Source: Podospora pseudoanserina
Lineage: Eukaryota > Ascomycota > Sordariomycetes > Sordariales > Podosporaceae
Assembly (NCBI RefSeq): GCF_035222485.1
Contig: NW_026946672.1
Span: 1,488,001-1,552,000 of the forward strand
Length of the DNA stretch: 64,000 bases
Reading direction: 5' to 3'
Shown: piece after piece, positions 32,588-43,690 of the stretch
Numbering within the stretch: the stretch's first letter is position 1
Layout: every line of letters begins with the position of its first letter
Notes under the pieces: generated by a model
Told to the model about the DNA's origin: nothing
Seen by the model: only the letters and a program-made list of their open reading frames with translations
The model's database searches: none
Made by a program: the position numbers and the translations under genes

Positions 32588-35500
32588 ATGACAAGGCCAG
32601 AGATTATTCGCGCTGGTATGTGCTGAGAGTTCCCTCATTTCGTCTGCCCCCATGATGCGCGCCGCTGTGGCCCGGTTCCCTGTGGCGCCCTGTCCAGGAG
32701 GCTAGGTAGGGGACCGGCTTGCTTTCTGCGCTGCCCTTCGTGCTCCCCCTCGTGCCTGTCTGTGCCTGTGCTTGTGCAGAGCAGGAGTGGCAGCAACAGC
32801 AGCAGCAGTAGTCGCACAGGAACAACTGTACGTCTCGGACCGTTTCTCTGACACACCTTGTCAACTTTCTAGACACCATCGACCTCCAAGCGCACGACAA
32901 CCCTTCCGCTCCGCGACACGCCAGGCCGACCCCTGACGGCTCCCTCGCACCACACCAGGCCGAGACCTTGAGAGAAGTTGCGGCAGAAGCAGCAGAGGAG
33001 AACCACCGTAGCCCGCCCGGTCTGCGGAACAACGACGCCGACACCGACACCCTCCATTCCGTCTCCGACTCCCAGCAGAGCGGCGGTTACGGCACGAGGC
33101 ACGACGACGCAGGCAGCATGCAGACGGGCACCCGGCAGGATGCGCTGGCGATTGCCCAGAATGGAGGCCATTCTGGCCACGAGGTCGATGAGGCGGTCAT
33201 GGACGGCGAAACCGAGGTGGACGTGGACGACGACATGATGGACAGGATCTCGAGCTCCCCTTCAATTGAAGATGGTGGGTTGCCCTCTACCCTTCCAGCT
33301 TTTCCTTCTTCTTCTTGTTCGAGCGGTTCTGGACGTTTCTTGGTGCGCTGCTCATCGGATTTGTCTGTAATTGGTGATGCGAGGTCTTCTTCTCCGTACC
33401 TCGAAAGTCCTAATTACCTACCTCCGATGAGCACGGATGGGGAAACGGAACGCCACCAGGCGGTTCAACGCTCTTATTTTCTTTCGCCTGCACGTCGCCA
33501 TCATCATCTGGACGGTGAGTTTGAACTACACGGCAGACCGGACACGCCGCAGCCAGCCACAGCCTTTAGCCCCACAAACCCCCTCAACTTTGATCCCCCC
33601 GAACATGAACTCCAGTCCGGTGCCGAAGAGGAAGTAGAATTACCGCAAGATATGAGGAGGTACAGGGCAACCCTCACCAGCGGGAAAAGCACCTGGCCGC
33701 CCACTCGCCATATCTCACACCGTTATGATGCCACTCCTGGATATCTTCCCTCTAGGGAGCCCGCCGACCAGGACGCCTCTGACGACAGCTACTCGGATTT
33801 TCCTAACCTGACAGTTCCCTACCACAGCTCGGACGAAGATGATGATGATGGCGACTTTTCTGACTCGGAAGATCCTAGATTTGTCGACTCTGGTTGGGGC
33901 GGAGAGTGCTTACAAGAAGCAGAGGACATCGATTTCGAATTCGTATACGCCCTCCACACCTTTGTTGCCACTGTCGAAGGGCAAGCGAACGCAACCAAGG
34001 GTGATACCATGGTTCTTCTCGACGACAGCAACAGCTACTGGTGGCTGGTGCGTGTCGTGAAAGACAGCAGCATCGGTAAGTTGTCAGCGCTCAGCTTTCT
34101 GGTTGGCGAAGTGCTCATGGGAAATCACAGGCTACCTCCCCGCCGAACATATCGAAACTCCCACCGAACGGTTGGCTCGTTTGAACAAGCACCGGAACAT
34201 AGATGTAAGTTGGAGAGGGAGCCGGTGGAAGGAGAGGGGTACTGACAAGAATTAGCTCTCCGCCACAATGCTTGGTGATCAAACCGATAAAGTCCGGAAT
34301 CCCATTAGATCTGCCATCAAGAGAAAGAAGGCCAAGACGGTCCAATTCGCACCGCCTACATTTGTGGACTATTCTGATATCGACTACTCGAGCGAGGAAG
34401 AGGATGTGGCGGCCGAATACTTTGCCCAGGCTGCTCAACAAGGTCAAAAAAACCAGCAGGCTTCCGCTGCCGCGGACACGGAGGACGATTCGGCCAAGGT
34501 CGAACCATTGAAGCCCAGGACAACACAGAAGGATTCGAAGCCAGACGAGACCGACAACTCGGCGAAACCACGGAGCTCTGAAGAAGGAGGAGAACTCAAG
34601 GTCGACGGGCCCAAGAAGACGAGCGACGGGACTGTCCGAGACTCGTTTTTCAAAGATGATACAGTCGAGACGAAGAAGATTACGCTTACGCCTAACTTGT
34701 TGCGGGATGATGATGGAACAAGGCTGTCGAGCGAATCCAAGGAGATGAGACAACGACCAAGCTTGGATAGGTTGCTGGATAAGGACGGCTTGCTCGGCAA
34801 AGACGGCAAGAAAGGAAAGGATAAGAAGGAGAAGGATAAGAAGCCCAGTGCCATTCGAAGCTTTTTCTCTAGGAAGGACAAGGATAAGAAAGCCTCCCAT
34901 GAGGACGAGGATCTCAGCAGAGACAGTCACGAAAGAGAGCCGGAGGAGGAGGAGGTATCGCAAGGGTCGCCAGAGAAAACAGGCCCCCAGAGGCAGCCGA
35001 GCAAGTTGCAAAAGCAGCAACCCCGGACGGAGCCATCGCCAACTAGGAAGCCTGGCTCTACTAGAGAAACGGGCAATGGTGTTGACATCAAGGCCTTCTT
35101 GTCGGAAAGCAAGGTCAACAATGTCGCCAACGTACCACCCGCCACGATGCGTTTGGTAGAAGCCAGCCCGAAGGGTTCTCCACAAGGCAGCCCGCAGACG
35201 AGTGGGAGACCTCAGAAGGCGACCAAGGCCAGGACTCGCATGGGACTTGACGACTTTGACTCTGATGATGATGATCTGGATCTTGAGCCTGTCCAATCCC
35301 CACCTTCCCAAGACCCACGACGTCAACAACCACAACAGCAGAAACGTGCTGCTCCAAACAATACCAATCCCTTCATCACTCAGCAACAAGCACAGCCAGC
35401 GTCGTTGGGCGGGCAGGCAGTTAGAGGTGCTCCCACACTTAATTCGCCACCTCAACAGCACGAGGAGAGACTATCCGAGTCGCCTGTCCAGGTCTCGCCA

Positions 35501-35951
35501 GTCACGTCTAGCAACCCCCCGCCGTTGATGGTCGATACATCGAGCCAAGAGGAAGACCGGTCATCGCCAAGATCGACACCCTCACCAGAACTGATTGAGC
35601 ACGAAGATGCGGATACGTCGGTCAACAAGGAGACCATCACGCCGTCCACTTCTTCGAGGTCATCGTGGAATGATACCAACCTCAGGGCCTTTTTCGATTC
35701 CGGTTCAGATATTCGGGACTTGCTGGTGGTGGTGTATGACAAGTCGAATGTCGATCCGGTATCTTCGGACCACCCGGTGGCAAACGGTTTGTTCAGAGAA
35801 CAGAATGCTAAGCTTGCTGAGATAACAACTGTATGTATCTTCATCATTACTAAACTTTTGCAGGAACATTGTATTAATCGTGTCACAGCAACTCGACAAT
35901 ATGCTCGGTGACTGGCTAGCCCGTAAGCAAAGGCTACGGGGAACAGTCTAA
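32588..35951 (+). CDS. SH3-domain polarity protein of the Tea4/Bud14 type
   Basis: Tea4/Bud14 proteins place type-1 phosphatase and formin control at growing cell ends. The model is join(32588..32615,32873..34075,34131..34204,34256..35830,35889..35951), 980 residues. After a disordered acidic N-terminus comes an SH3 domain at about 363-430 (FVYALHTFVATVEGQANATK, then YWWLVRVVKDSSIGYLPAEH across a junction). A basic stretch and the RVxF-like PP1 docking motif KTVQF follow at about 462-466, with the typical FAPPTFVDYSDIDYSSEEE after it. A Lys-rich segment with RSFFSRKDKDKK and long Ser/Pro/Gln regions lead to a short C-terminal helix (QLDNMLGDWLARKQRLRG). All four introns keep frame with GT/AG ends. 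Intron 1 (257 bp) is long, and the 9-codon first exon is the least certain part. Further introns inside exon 2 cannot be excluded. Confidence 0.88.
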
Positions 35952-37321
35952 TTATACCCACGATTCCTTTATTTTTCGATTAATCCCCCCTGTACGGCCC
36001 GACTACCTATTTTCTCCCTTTGGCTAGTTTGTTTGTCCTTTTTTTCTTGTCGAATGCCCCCTTAGGTACTACACCAACTTGACTTGGTTTTTCTTGGTTT
36101 GGTTTTTCTCTTCTTTATCATCAGTATTATTATCAATTGTTTTTCTTTTTATCCTTCGTGATGCATTTACGATACGACACACGCGGCACAACTGTTGTAC
36201 CTGCTGCCCAACCTATGTTCAAATTTTCCTGTTTTGTGTCTGTTTCTACCATTGTTGTTGAAAGCACGGCTATACGCAAATGTTTTTTTCTGGATTCTGC
36301 TGAATGGAAAGTGACGAGTCTTGGTTTAGCTTTGTTGGGTTTGTGTTGTTGTGGAAGTGTTTTATTTTCTTTTACTTTGAGGGGGTTGGAAAGGAGGGGG
36401 AAGAGCATTGGCAAATAATTATTGTTTTGTAAGGGAGTGTTGTAGAATGAGGAGGAAAGCCTTGGGTAATATTGGGGTAGCGGTGGGGATAAGAGCATGT
36501 ATAGAGATTGAGAGGAACAAGTGAGGAATAGAAGTTGAGGTTTTGAAAGAGACTGTCACAATGATACCCAACGTCAACGTTGAGCCTTGCGTGTGTGCAG
36601 GTTGTCATCTGATGACGACTAACAAGGCTGGCTGAGTCGGGAGTTCCCGCCTTGGTGCATTGCATGGTGCATAAAGGCACTACAACTTGGTTGAACACGG
36701 ACAGGGCGGATGTTGACACACACACACATGGCAGATGGACCTATCATTGCTTCTCCACTTAGCACAGACTACTTATCCCCTCCTAAAATGTGATTCATAT
36801 ACGGGCTTGACCCGCGGAATAGAATGCAATTCGTAGATAGACAAGTAGACGCGGCAGAGGGAGTGTCACTTGGACAGGGACCAAGGGCTTGGCGATTCTG
36901 GATAGACATCTTCCGCGCAATGAGAGCTGAGAAGAAACAATTGTGATTCACAGTCGTAGGTGAAAAAAAAGAAGCTAAACAAATTTCTCCGCTGCCCGAC
37001 TCTAACCAATCGACACCGAACTCAAACAACAGCCCAAACGGGGTAGCGAAACATCGCGCTTGGGCGGGAGGTGGAGTCGATCCGACCTCCGGCTTGGTAA
37101 ACACTCGGACATGTGTGATGTAGTGGAACCGAGGCCGTATCCGACGTACTACGGGGACATCGACGTTCTCTGTTCTGTTTAACTACAACTGTTTACCCCT
37201 CCCTTCCCTTCATTTTCGTTCTCATTATCAGTTCTTCTCATACTCACCCTCATGCAAACTCGACTTTCATAACTCAAAACCAACACACTTAGCAAACAAA
37301 GTAAACAAAACAGCCGCCAAA
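35952..37321. other. intergenic region, no gene; tRNA-Ser-like relic possible
   Basis: The first half is T-rich 3' flank of the Tea4-like gene; the second half is upstream of the MAPEG gene. No protein-coding frame is convincing. On the minus strand at about 37040-37118 a stretch recalls a tRNA-Ser D-arm (ATGTCCGAGTG) but lacks a proper T-arm and acceptor stem. Confidence 0.5.
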
Positions 37322-38035
37322 ATGTCCTTCCTCGGCCTCGACCTCGCCTCAACAAACTACTCTTACTACTCCATCCCCGCCGCCTTTCTCATCACCATGG
37401 CTCCCAATGTGTACGCTATGGTGTTGGCGGGGAAGAATTATGATTTGAACCAGTATGTCACACACACACACACACCACCATCTCACCCTTCATAACCCTT
37501 GCACTTCAACACCGGATTCCTGGGCTTCTTTCTCGCCCCCATCTCAACAAATATTTTCAATCAAGACATGGAAAAAAAAAAAAAACAGCTAACAGAAATT
37601 GTAGACCCCGCCGCACAGAAGAGATTTGTGCCAAAGATACCTCAATGCCCAAGCCCGTATGCACCCTACTACCCTCACATATCTCCCCCCCCTCTCTCAC
37701 TCAACAAGAAAAACCCCAGTGTAAAAAAAGCACAACACTAACAAACCCCCCAGACCCTTCAAAAAATCTCCCGCGCCAAAGCCGCAACAGCAAACGGCTT
37801 CGAAACCCTCTCTCTCTACGCTGCCTCCGTCGTGGCAGCCAACGCCTCGGGCGTCGTCCCCGTCTCCAAGCTCAACACCCTCACCCTCGGCTATGTCGTC
37901 TCCCGCGCCGCCTACAACTTTGTCTACGTCGTTGCCCAGGACAACAAGAAGCTAGCCGGCATCCGGCCCCTTGTCTGGGCTGCTGGCGTGATCATCATTA
38001 TGAATCTGTTTGTGAGTGCTGGTGGAAAGGTCTAA
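37322..38035 (+). CDS. MAPEG-family membrane protein
   Basis: MAPEG proteins are small four-helix membrane proteins of the ER and related membranes, several with glutathione-dependent activities; fungal members are mostly uncharacterised. The model is join(37322..37452,37605..37656,37754..38035), 154 residues, the normal family length. Hydrophobic segments are visible near residues 16-36, 76-92, 104-119 and 131-147. The splicing is supported by the sense it makes: NYDLNQPRRTEEICAKDTS and then TLQKISRAKAATANGFETLS, where the N-P-R and R-A-x-A-A-x-x-N-G-F-E blocks match the MAPEG signature. Intron 1 (37453-37604) contains an A13-A14 run and an extended CA repeat; intron 2 is 37657-37753. The gene is convergent with the GH131 gene, with only 220 bp between stops. 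Confidence 0.88.
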
Positions 38036-38255
38036 GTATTTTCACTCTGTAAAAGTGAGAGAGTCATTCCGAAGGGAGAAAATGCAAGGGGGGGATTTGA
38101 TAAGGCGAAAGGGGGTTTGTGTATATGTATTTCTTTGTGCGGCAAGCACACCTTGTATATATACAAGCTCATCTCATTTTCCCCCCACCATCCCCATCTC
38201 CTCCTTCGAAGTTCGTTTAAGCTATATAACATTGTCAGCAATCACTTCTCAACAT

Positions 38256-39129
38256 CTACACCCAGAAAAACTCACCCGGCCCCCCAATCTTGGTCGTAAT
38301 CGCCCCATCCTCAATAAACACCCCCGAAAAGTAATAATCCTCATTAGTATTCGGATACCCACTCCTTGGCAGCTCCAACACCCCCAAATGCCAATCCTGC
38401 CCATTACTACTCGTCGACACACCCCCCACCGGCGCAACCACCTGCTTCAAATCCGCACCCCCCTCACTATACCACAACCCAACCCTGTTCCCGGAGAAAT
38501 CAATCTCGTACGCAAAATTATGCCACACATTCGCCTTCCACTCGCTCAACTTCCACTGCGTCCTCTGGTTCGTCATCCACTGCAACGCCGGGTTCGCCGC
38601 CCCCTGCTCTCCCGAAATCCACCCATACTTTAATTCTGTAAAGTGTGACTCAAAAAAGCAAATCTGATGCTCCTTGTTCACCGACGGCGCGTTGGTGTCC
38701 CGCCGCGAAATCGAAAAGTGGTAAAACACCTTCCCACGGTTGATCGCCGCTTTCGTCTGGGGTATCAGCTCGATCCGGCGCATCGTCTGGCCGTTCCAGT
38801 AGGCTGTGCTGTCGAGCGTGAACCGGGCGCCTTGTTTGGAGACGGTGTCGTTGGGGTTCTTGTAGTCGGGCGAGAGGTTGATGTAGCGGTTTACCGTCCC
38901 GGAACCGTGGATGTAGTATTCTTTGTTTGTAAAAGCTCATATCAGCCACCATGTAGTTGGTAAGAAGGGGAAGGGGGGGCATACGATAAGGACCAACTTG
39001 ATTAGCCCAAGACCACTTGTTCAGATCCGCCGAGGAAGTAAAGTCGTTGAATCTTCCATCCCAGAGAACAGCACCCTCAACGGCAGCAACACCACAAAAG
39101 GCGGCGGCCAACAATGTCGACGTCTTCAT
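38256..39129 (-). CDS. secreted glycoside hydrolase family 131 beta-glucanase
   Basis: GH131 enzymes cleave beta-1,3-, 1,6- and 1,4-glucans and are secreted by plant-biomass fungi; the founding member is from Podospora. The model is complement(join(38256..38920,38985..39129)), 269 residues. It has a signal peptide (MKTSTLLAAAFCGVAAVEG) and the family start VLWDGRFNDF. Splicing restores VGPYQYYIHGSGTVNRYINL, and the family blocks TMRRIELIPQT, GKVFYHFSISR and QICFFESHFTELKYG follow. No carbohydrate-binding module is attached. The intron (38921-38984, 64 bp) has a GTATGC donor, a GCTGAT branch and an AAAG acceptor. A TATA-like stretch lies about 85 bp upstream of the ATG. Activity on cellulose or yeast-type glucan cannot be read from the sequence. 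Confidence 0.92.
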
Positions 39130-39213
39130 TTTGTCGTTGAAAAACAAGCGCAAACAGCCAAGGGGCTTGGGAAAAAACAAATCGATCGACAAACTCGGCA
39201 TTCACTCGAAGCT

Positions 39214-39221
39214 TATATATA
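39214..39221 (-). promoter_or_regulatory. TATA-box-like element of the GH131 gene
   Basis: TATATATA lies about 85 bp upstream of the GH131 start codon, a usual distance for a strongly regulated fungal gene with a short leader. Function is inferred from position. Confidence 0.5.
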
Positions 39222-42221
39222 CCGCCAACCCTTTCTCCCCCGCATATTCGCAATCCATTTTCATATGTGCATGCGGGTATGTATTCACGGCACCATAAAA
39301 TTCCGGCTGGTACCTATATCAAAAGGCACGACGGTCCGCGCCCGACGAGGAATATACAACCTAGTCGCTATATTCCCGAGCCTGCGGATGTCAGCCTCCG
39401 GAAACTTTCCAGGGTCAGAACAAAAGTGGGCGGTTGGGTGATCTGTTGATCGATAACTAAGTGAGGAGAGAGAGCGGAGTGGTGGTGAAAGAGGCGGGTG
39501 TTAGAGTACAAATAAAAAGGGACAGGCACAGGCTAAAGTCGGATAGGCCGCGTTTGTGATGTACTTCGGCATCTCTGCAATCAATGAGATCTGCCCCGTG
39601 TAATGATGTGGGGAGAGGCTTTTATGGGATATTAGATAAATGTGTTAAAGGGCGGGAATGAATTATTGGTTGTATTGTCTGGGGATGACGGGCTGCCCCA
39701 TAGGGGTATAGATGAGGTGGACATTGCACACTTGTTGCGGTAATAAATGAGATGGATAGTTTGCGATGGATTCCATAGGTGTTTGGCTCATGTTTGGGGA
39801 TAACTGTCAGCGGCGATGGTGTAATCTCTCAGGATAAGTGCTGCTCATGTTTGCTTATCAGCAGGAGGTTTAAATATTATGGAAAATCGAGATCAGTTGG
39901 AACAAAGGTCAATTGACGAGTGATAGCGTTAGGCAATGCTGAACGGGAAATCTATGGAGAGATGATGGATGTGGAAGCAAAGGTCTGTCATCACCTTGCT
40001 CTTGCCTTACTTCCATGGTAACGTAACAGCAATATGTGCCAGCCAGGAGCGACTTGGGAAGAGATTGACGACCACTCATCAGTAACCCTAACCCTATCCA
40101 CCTTGTTGGGCAGGTTGAGAGCAAACTTGAGTGAGTCAACAAGATTGGTGTTATGAGGTGAACTACCAGTGTTTGAGAACCTGAAAAACTAATTGTCTGA
40201 TGCTCATCAGTGAGACAGAGCATGGTGGTTGTGTCTGTAATCAACGACTTGACATCAAATTCAAACCGATTCAGTTCGATTGACGCAGTTGACAGCATCA
40301 GAAACATTGCAAACTCGCAACAAAATGGGTCAATCGCAGAAATGCTATGCCATATTCCAAACTCGGAGCAACACAATAGGCCACAACCGTAGCTTCAGAC
40401 GTAGAATTTTTACAAGCTTGTCAAACAGCAGCAAACAACTCTAGACTTGTCTTGACAGCAGGGACAGGCAAATCATTCGCAAACACAAAAATACACATGT
40501 TGTGGGTGATGAAATGTCGAGACCACCCCACAGCTCGGACCTAGAATGGTCGTAGTCCAAAGCCATAATGAAAGGGATAAGGTGATCACTTCGATTTAGG
40601 AGGCCGGGAACGGAGGAAGATCCATAGAGAATAAGAATAACCCTCAGCAAGCCACATTGTGGAGCCGCCATTCGCACCAATACAACCCGTCGTCAATTCC
40701 ACTTGGCGGTGTAATATTGGACAGACTGCATTGATGTGTAGATAGAGAAGAAAAAAAGAAGAGGAGGAAGTTGGCCAGCCTGACCAAGAATATATACTCA
40801 AATTTTTGGCGACGCAGAAAGTGGGGCTGCTGAGTTAGGGCTAGTGCGGGTCTGTGGGTGGGCGACGATACGAGATAAGGATAAGGATAAAGATAAGCTT
40901 TTTTGGTGGGGTGGAGGGGCATCATCCGCTTCGAGCTTCCTTCAACACCACAACTCAACAGTTCTTATCATGCCCCATCTACGAGAGCCTCATGGTTCAC
41001 TCGATTTGGAAGCCGCCGTCCGGCATCTGCTCGGCCTTTCTTGACTCGATACGGACAGCCACGACAGCATCTGGCGGGCGGGTGGCTGCTGCAGACGGAA
41101 CACATGCTGTGGCTGCTTCTGAGATGGGCAATTCTCCCCCAAGTCAAACGTTGAGCAAGATCCACGATCTGGTCTGTTTCTTTGCCTGGAAACTGATATG
41201 AACATGCGACGAGACATCTACTGCCGGTGCCACAACATCCCAGCCCGCTTGTTCGGAAGGGAAGCCGATGGGAAGCACAGAACAAAAACCCGATTGTCCG
41301 CTGTCGGAGCAAGGCCCGACATGATCCGCTTGATCTGCTCGGTCCGCTGGGATATGAAAGCGCTTGCCGGCCGGCTTCTCGGGTGGACACATGAATTGTC
41401 CGTTGCCGTTTCATGTCTTCCGAATCGCATGTGATGAAGCCATATGGAGCGAGCTACATTACTGCACCTGTCACCCCTTTCCCAGAGTCATCGACTTGCT
41501 GCGGTCGATCATCACGGCCTTCCCGCCACGAGCGCTTTCGTACTCCCCCAGACGTTGAGCTATCACCGGGTGACTGCTGCTGCCTTCCATGGAATGCCGG
41601 TGGTGTCGACGGAATATTCCGGTGTCGTATGAATGGGGATCACAAACTCCATCACCAACTCCCAAAACGAACCAGCTTTCTGCGTCTCCTGCTTCTTTGG
41701 GAATGTGTGTCATGGAAGCCAGCCGCAGAGCACTGCCTAACGATGAAACTGGCGTCGTCCAACCATTTTCGTGGCAGAGATGCTGATCCCAGCAGCCGTG
41801 GTTCCTAGCTTCAGGAGAGCCCAAGGTTGATCACCTCTCACGCTTCACATAGCTCGGACTCTTGGAGGGTTTTATAAATCGCTTTTCTTAGCCAACTCGT
41901 AGCTGCTTAAAAGTTCCCAGTTCTCCTTTCCATCAACCAGGCGCAGCGGTTACGTGGCAAACCTCCGGCTTGGAATTGCTGGTGATACAAGCACAAACGT
42001 TGCCCGCACACACCGGATACGATACTCCTTTCGGCGGGCAGTAGCACAGAAGAAACGAGCCTGCCCGTGGCCGTTGATCCGCTCAGTTGACGGAAGCGGT
42101 GTGTTCTGCTCTTGTGATGAATGATTAGCATGGTCCTGGTTGTGACAGTTCTTGTACCATCCTCCGCTCCCACATGCGCGCGAGACGGCGACGGCACGGG
42201 ATGGGTTTCTGACAAAGGGGT

Positions 42222-42233
42222 AATATATATATA
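42222..42233 (+). promoter_or_regulatory. TATA-like element upstream of the small gene
   Basis: An AATATATATATA stretch lies about 270 bp before the ATG at 42500, followed by a CA/CT-rich presumed leader including CTCTCTCTC near 42451-42460. This is the look of a strong inducible fungal promoter; function is inferred. Confidence 0.4.
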
Positions 42234-42499
42234 GGGGGATTGCTTCCTGAAGGGATGCTCGAGTGTCTGATAGCTATCTTATCATATTCTGTGCGCGGTT
42301 GACATTCATTCCATTCTTCCGAAGCTTTGACAAATTCTCTCGACCGGGCTCAAATCCATTAGAGAGCCAGACTTTTCAACCACGTCCTCAGTAATAGCAA
42401 CAATATCAACATATACTCTCATTCACCGCAGCAGAATTGGAACCTCTCTCTCTCCTTTACAAATCCTGCTCTCCAAGCTCCAGACGCTCAATAAACACA

Positions 42500-42706
42500 A
42501 TGTCTTCGTACGCATCCCACCAACCACAAGCTCCCACTCCTCAAGGAGGCGAGGACTCGTCGACCAGCTCGGGGGGAGGTGTCACTCCTATTGATCCCCG
42601 TATGTTACCTATCTCAAGCAACCATCGTGGGGGGGAAGGGGGGGCCGGGGGGTAAATGGTGACTAATCCGTTTTTGATGCCAGAGTTTGGGAAGAAGAAG
42701 CCCTAA
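42500..42706 (+). CDS. 40-residue two-exon protein of unknown function
   Basis: I do not recognise this protein. The model is join(42500..42599,42684..42706). Exon 1 gives MSSYASHQPQAPTPQGG, then a Glu/Asp-Ser/Gly stretch and VTPIDP; exon 2 gives FGKKKP and a TAA. The 84 bp intron has a GTATGT donor, a GACTAAT branch and a CCAG acceptor, and the junction codon (C+AG) is a Gln. The start context is ACACAATGTC. The product is hydrophilic, without signal peptide or membrane segment, ending in a basic KKKP tail. Intact splice signals with an upstream TATA-like element argue that this is a real small gene. The function is unknown. Confidence 0.55.
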
Positions 42707-43690
42707 AAATCATCGTGCTCAACCTGTTAACATGGCAACCTATACCTTTTTCTTTTTTTCTTTCATTATGGGACCACACTGGGGGGCATAAGGGAGGATT
42801 TGGGAAACAGAGAGATACCCCTATACACTATCCTACACTCGCTTTGTTTTGTTTGTTTGTTTTTAATCTCTAATTATTAATGCACTCGCTCTCTCTCAGG
42901 GGTTGTTGTTGGAGTTGGGGGATGAGGGAAGTTGATGGTGGGCGTTTCATGGCCAAATGCTTGGTTAGATTTAATTCGACTAGTGTTAGAGGGAGAGAGG
43001 TTGGAGATGGTACAAAAAAAGTTGCAAGGTGCAAGGACTGCTGATGATAGGAATAATTGTAGAGCAGGCGCGTTCGAGGGTTTAGGAATAAGAGATACTA
43101 CCTGCCTAACTCAAAATTCTCATGCCAAAAACGGTTTCTTGACAGTTCGTATGCCCAAAGAATGGCGATGACGCTATTTTGTGATGTTTCTCACAGTAAT
43201 ATTGGTGATGATTTCTTGGTGTTTTTCACCTGCAACGACCCGGTGGCTGAGCCAAAATCCCAACAATCCGGACATGTAAACAAATGTACTGCCTATTCCC
43301 CAAGTCCTACAGCAACGCAACGCAACACGCACCGTGTTTCTGGGATGGTGCATGACATGACATGACAGCAAGCCACACCGACCGAAAAGAAAACCACAGT
43401 CCACAGAACCAAAACCCGCCCCCCCCCACGCATGCAGAGTTCCCCCCTGTTGTGTCATCACACAATACAGAAATATGTGGATTCTTTAATAACTACAAGG
43501 CTTCGTCGGGACCAAGTTACACCTAACCCAAGACAATATCCATATCCGCCCGGCGGAAAATCTCGTCAAGACGGGGGAGATGAGGACAAAGAGATGGGAA
43601 ATTTCCTCCCGTGCTCCAAAATAAGCAAAAGTCGTCAGATTGAGTAGAAAAGACGGACCACTGGTTAGACTTTGGGCGCGGGTGTCGTAT
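42707..43690. other. 3' flank of the small gene, no other gene seen
   Basis: This 1 kb region between convergent stops begins with a T-rich probable 3' UTR. Frames at 42932-43171 plus and 43174-43461 minus have no supporting features. Confidence 0.5.

Larger units (their letters stand above)
39130..42499. other. 3.4 kb gene-poor region
   Basis: It lies between the GH131 start and the start of a small gene, transcribed away from each other. Overlapping frames of 60-170 codons occur on both strands (39909-40376 minus, 40968-41414 minus, 41413-41808 plus), none with recognisable features. A TAACCCTAACCC pair at 40083-40094 looks telomere-like but is only two units. Confidence 0.5.

Noticed and set aside
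34115-35461. 448-codon minus-strand frame opposite the Tea4/Bud14-type gene
   Set aside because: Leu/Arg-rich shadow frame with no conserved features; the plus strand has SH3 and PP1-docking motifs and consistent introns.
40083-40094. TAACCCTAACCC telomere-like repeat
   Set aside because: Only two units, inside gene-bearing DNA; expected by chance.
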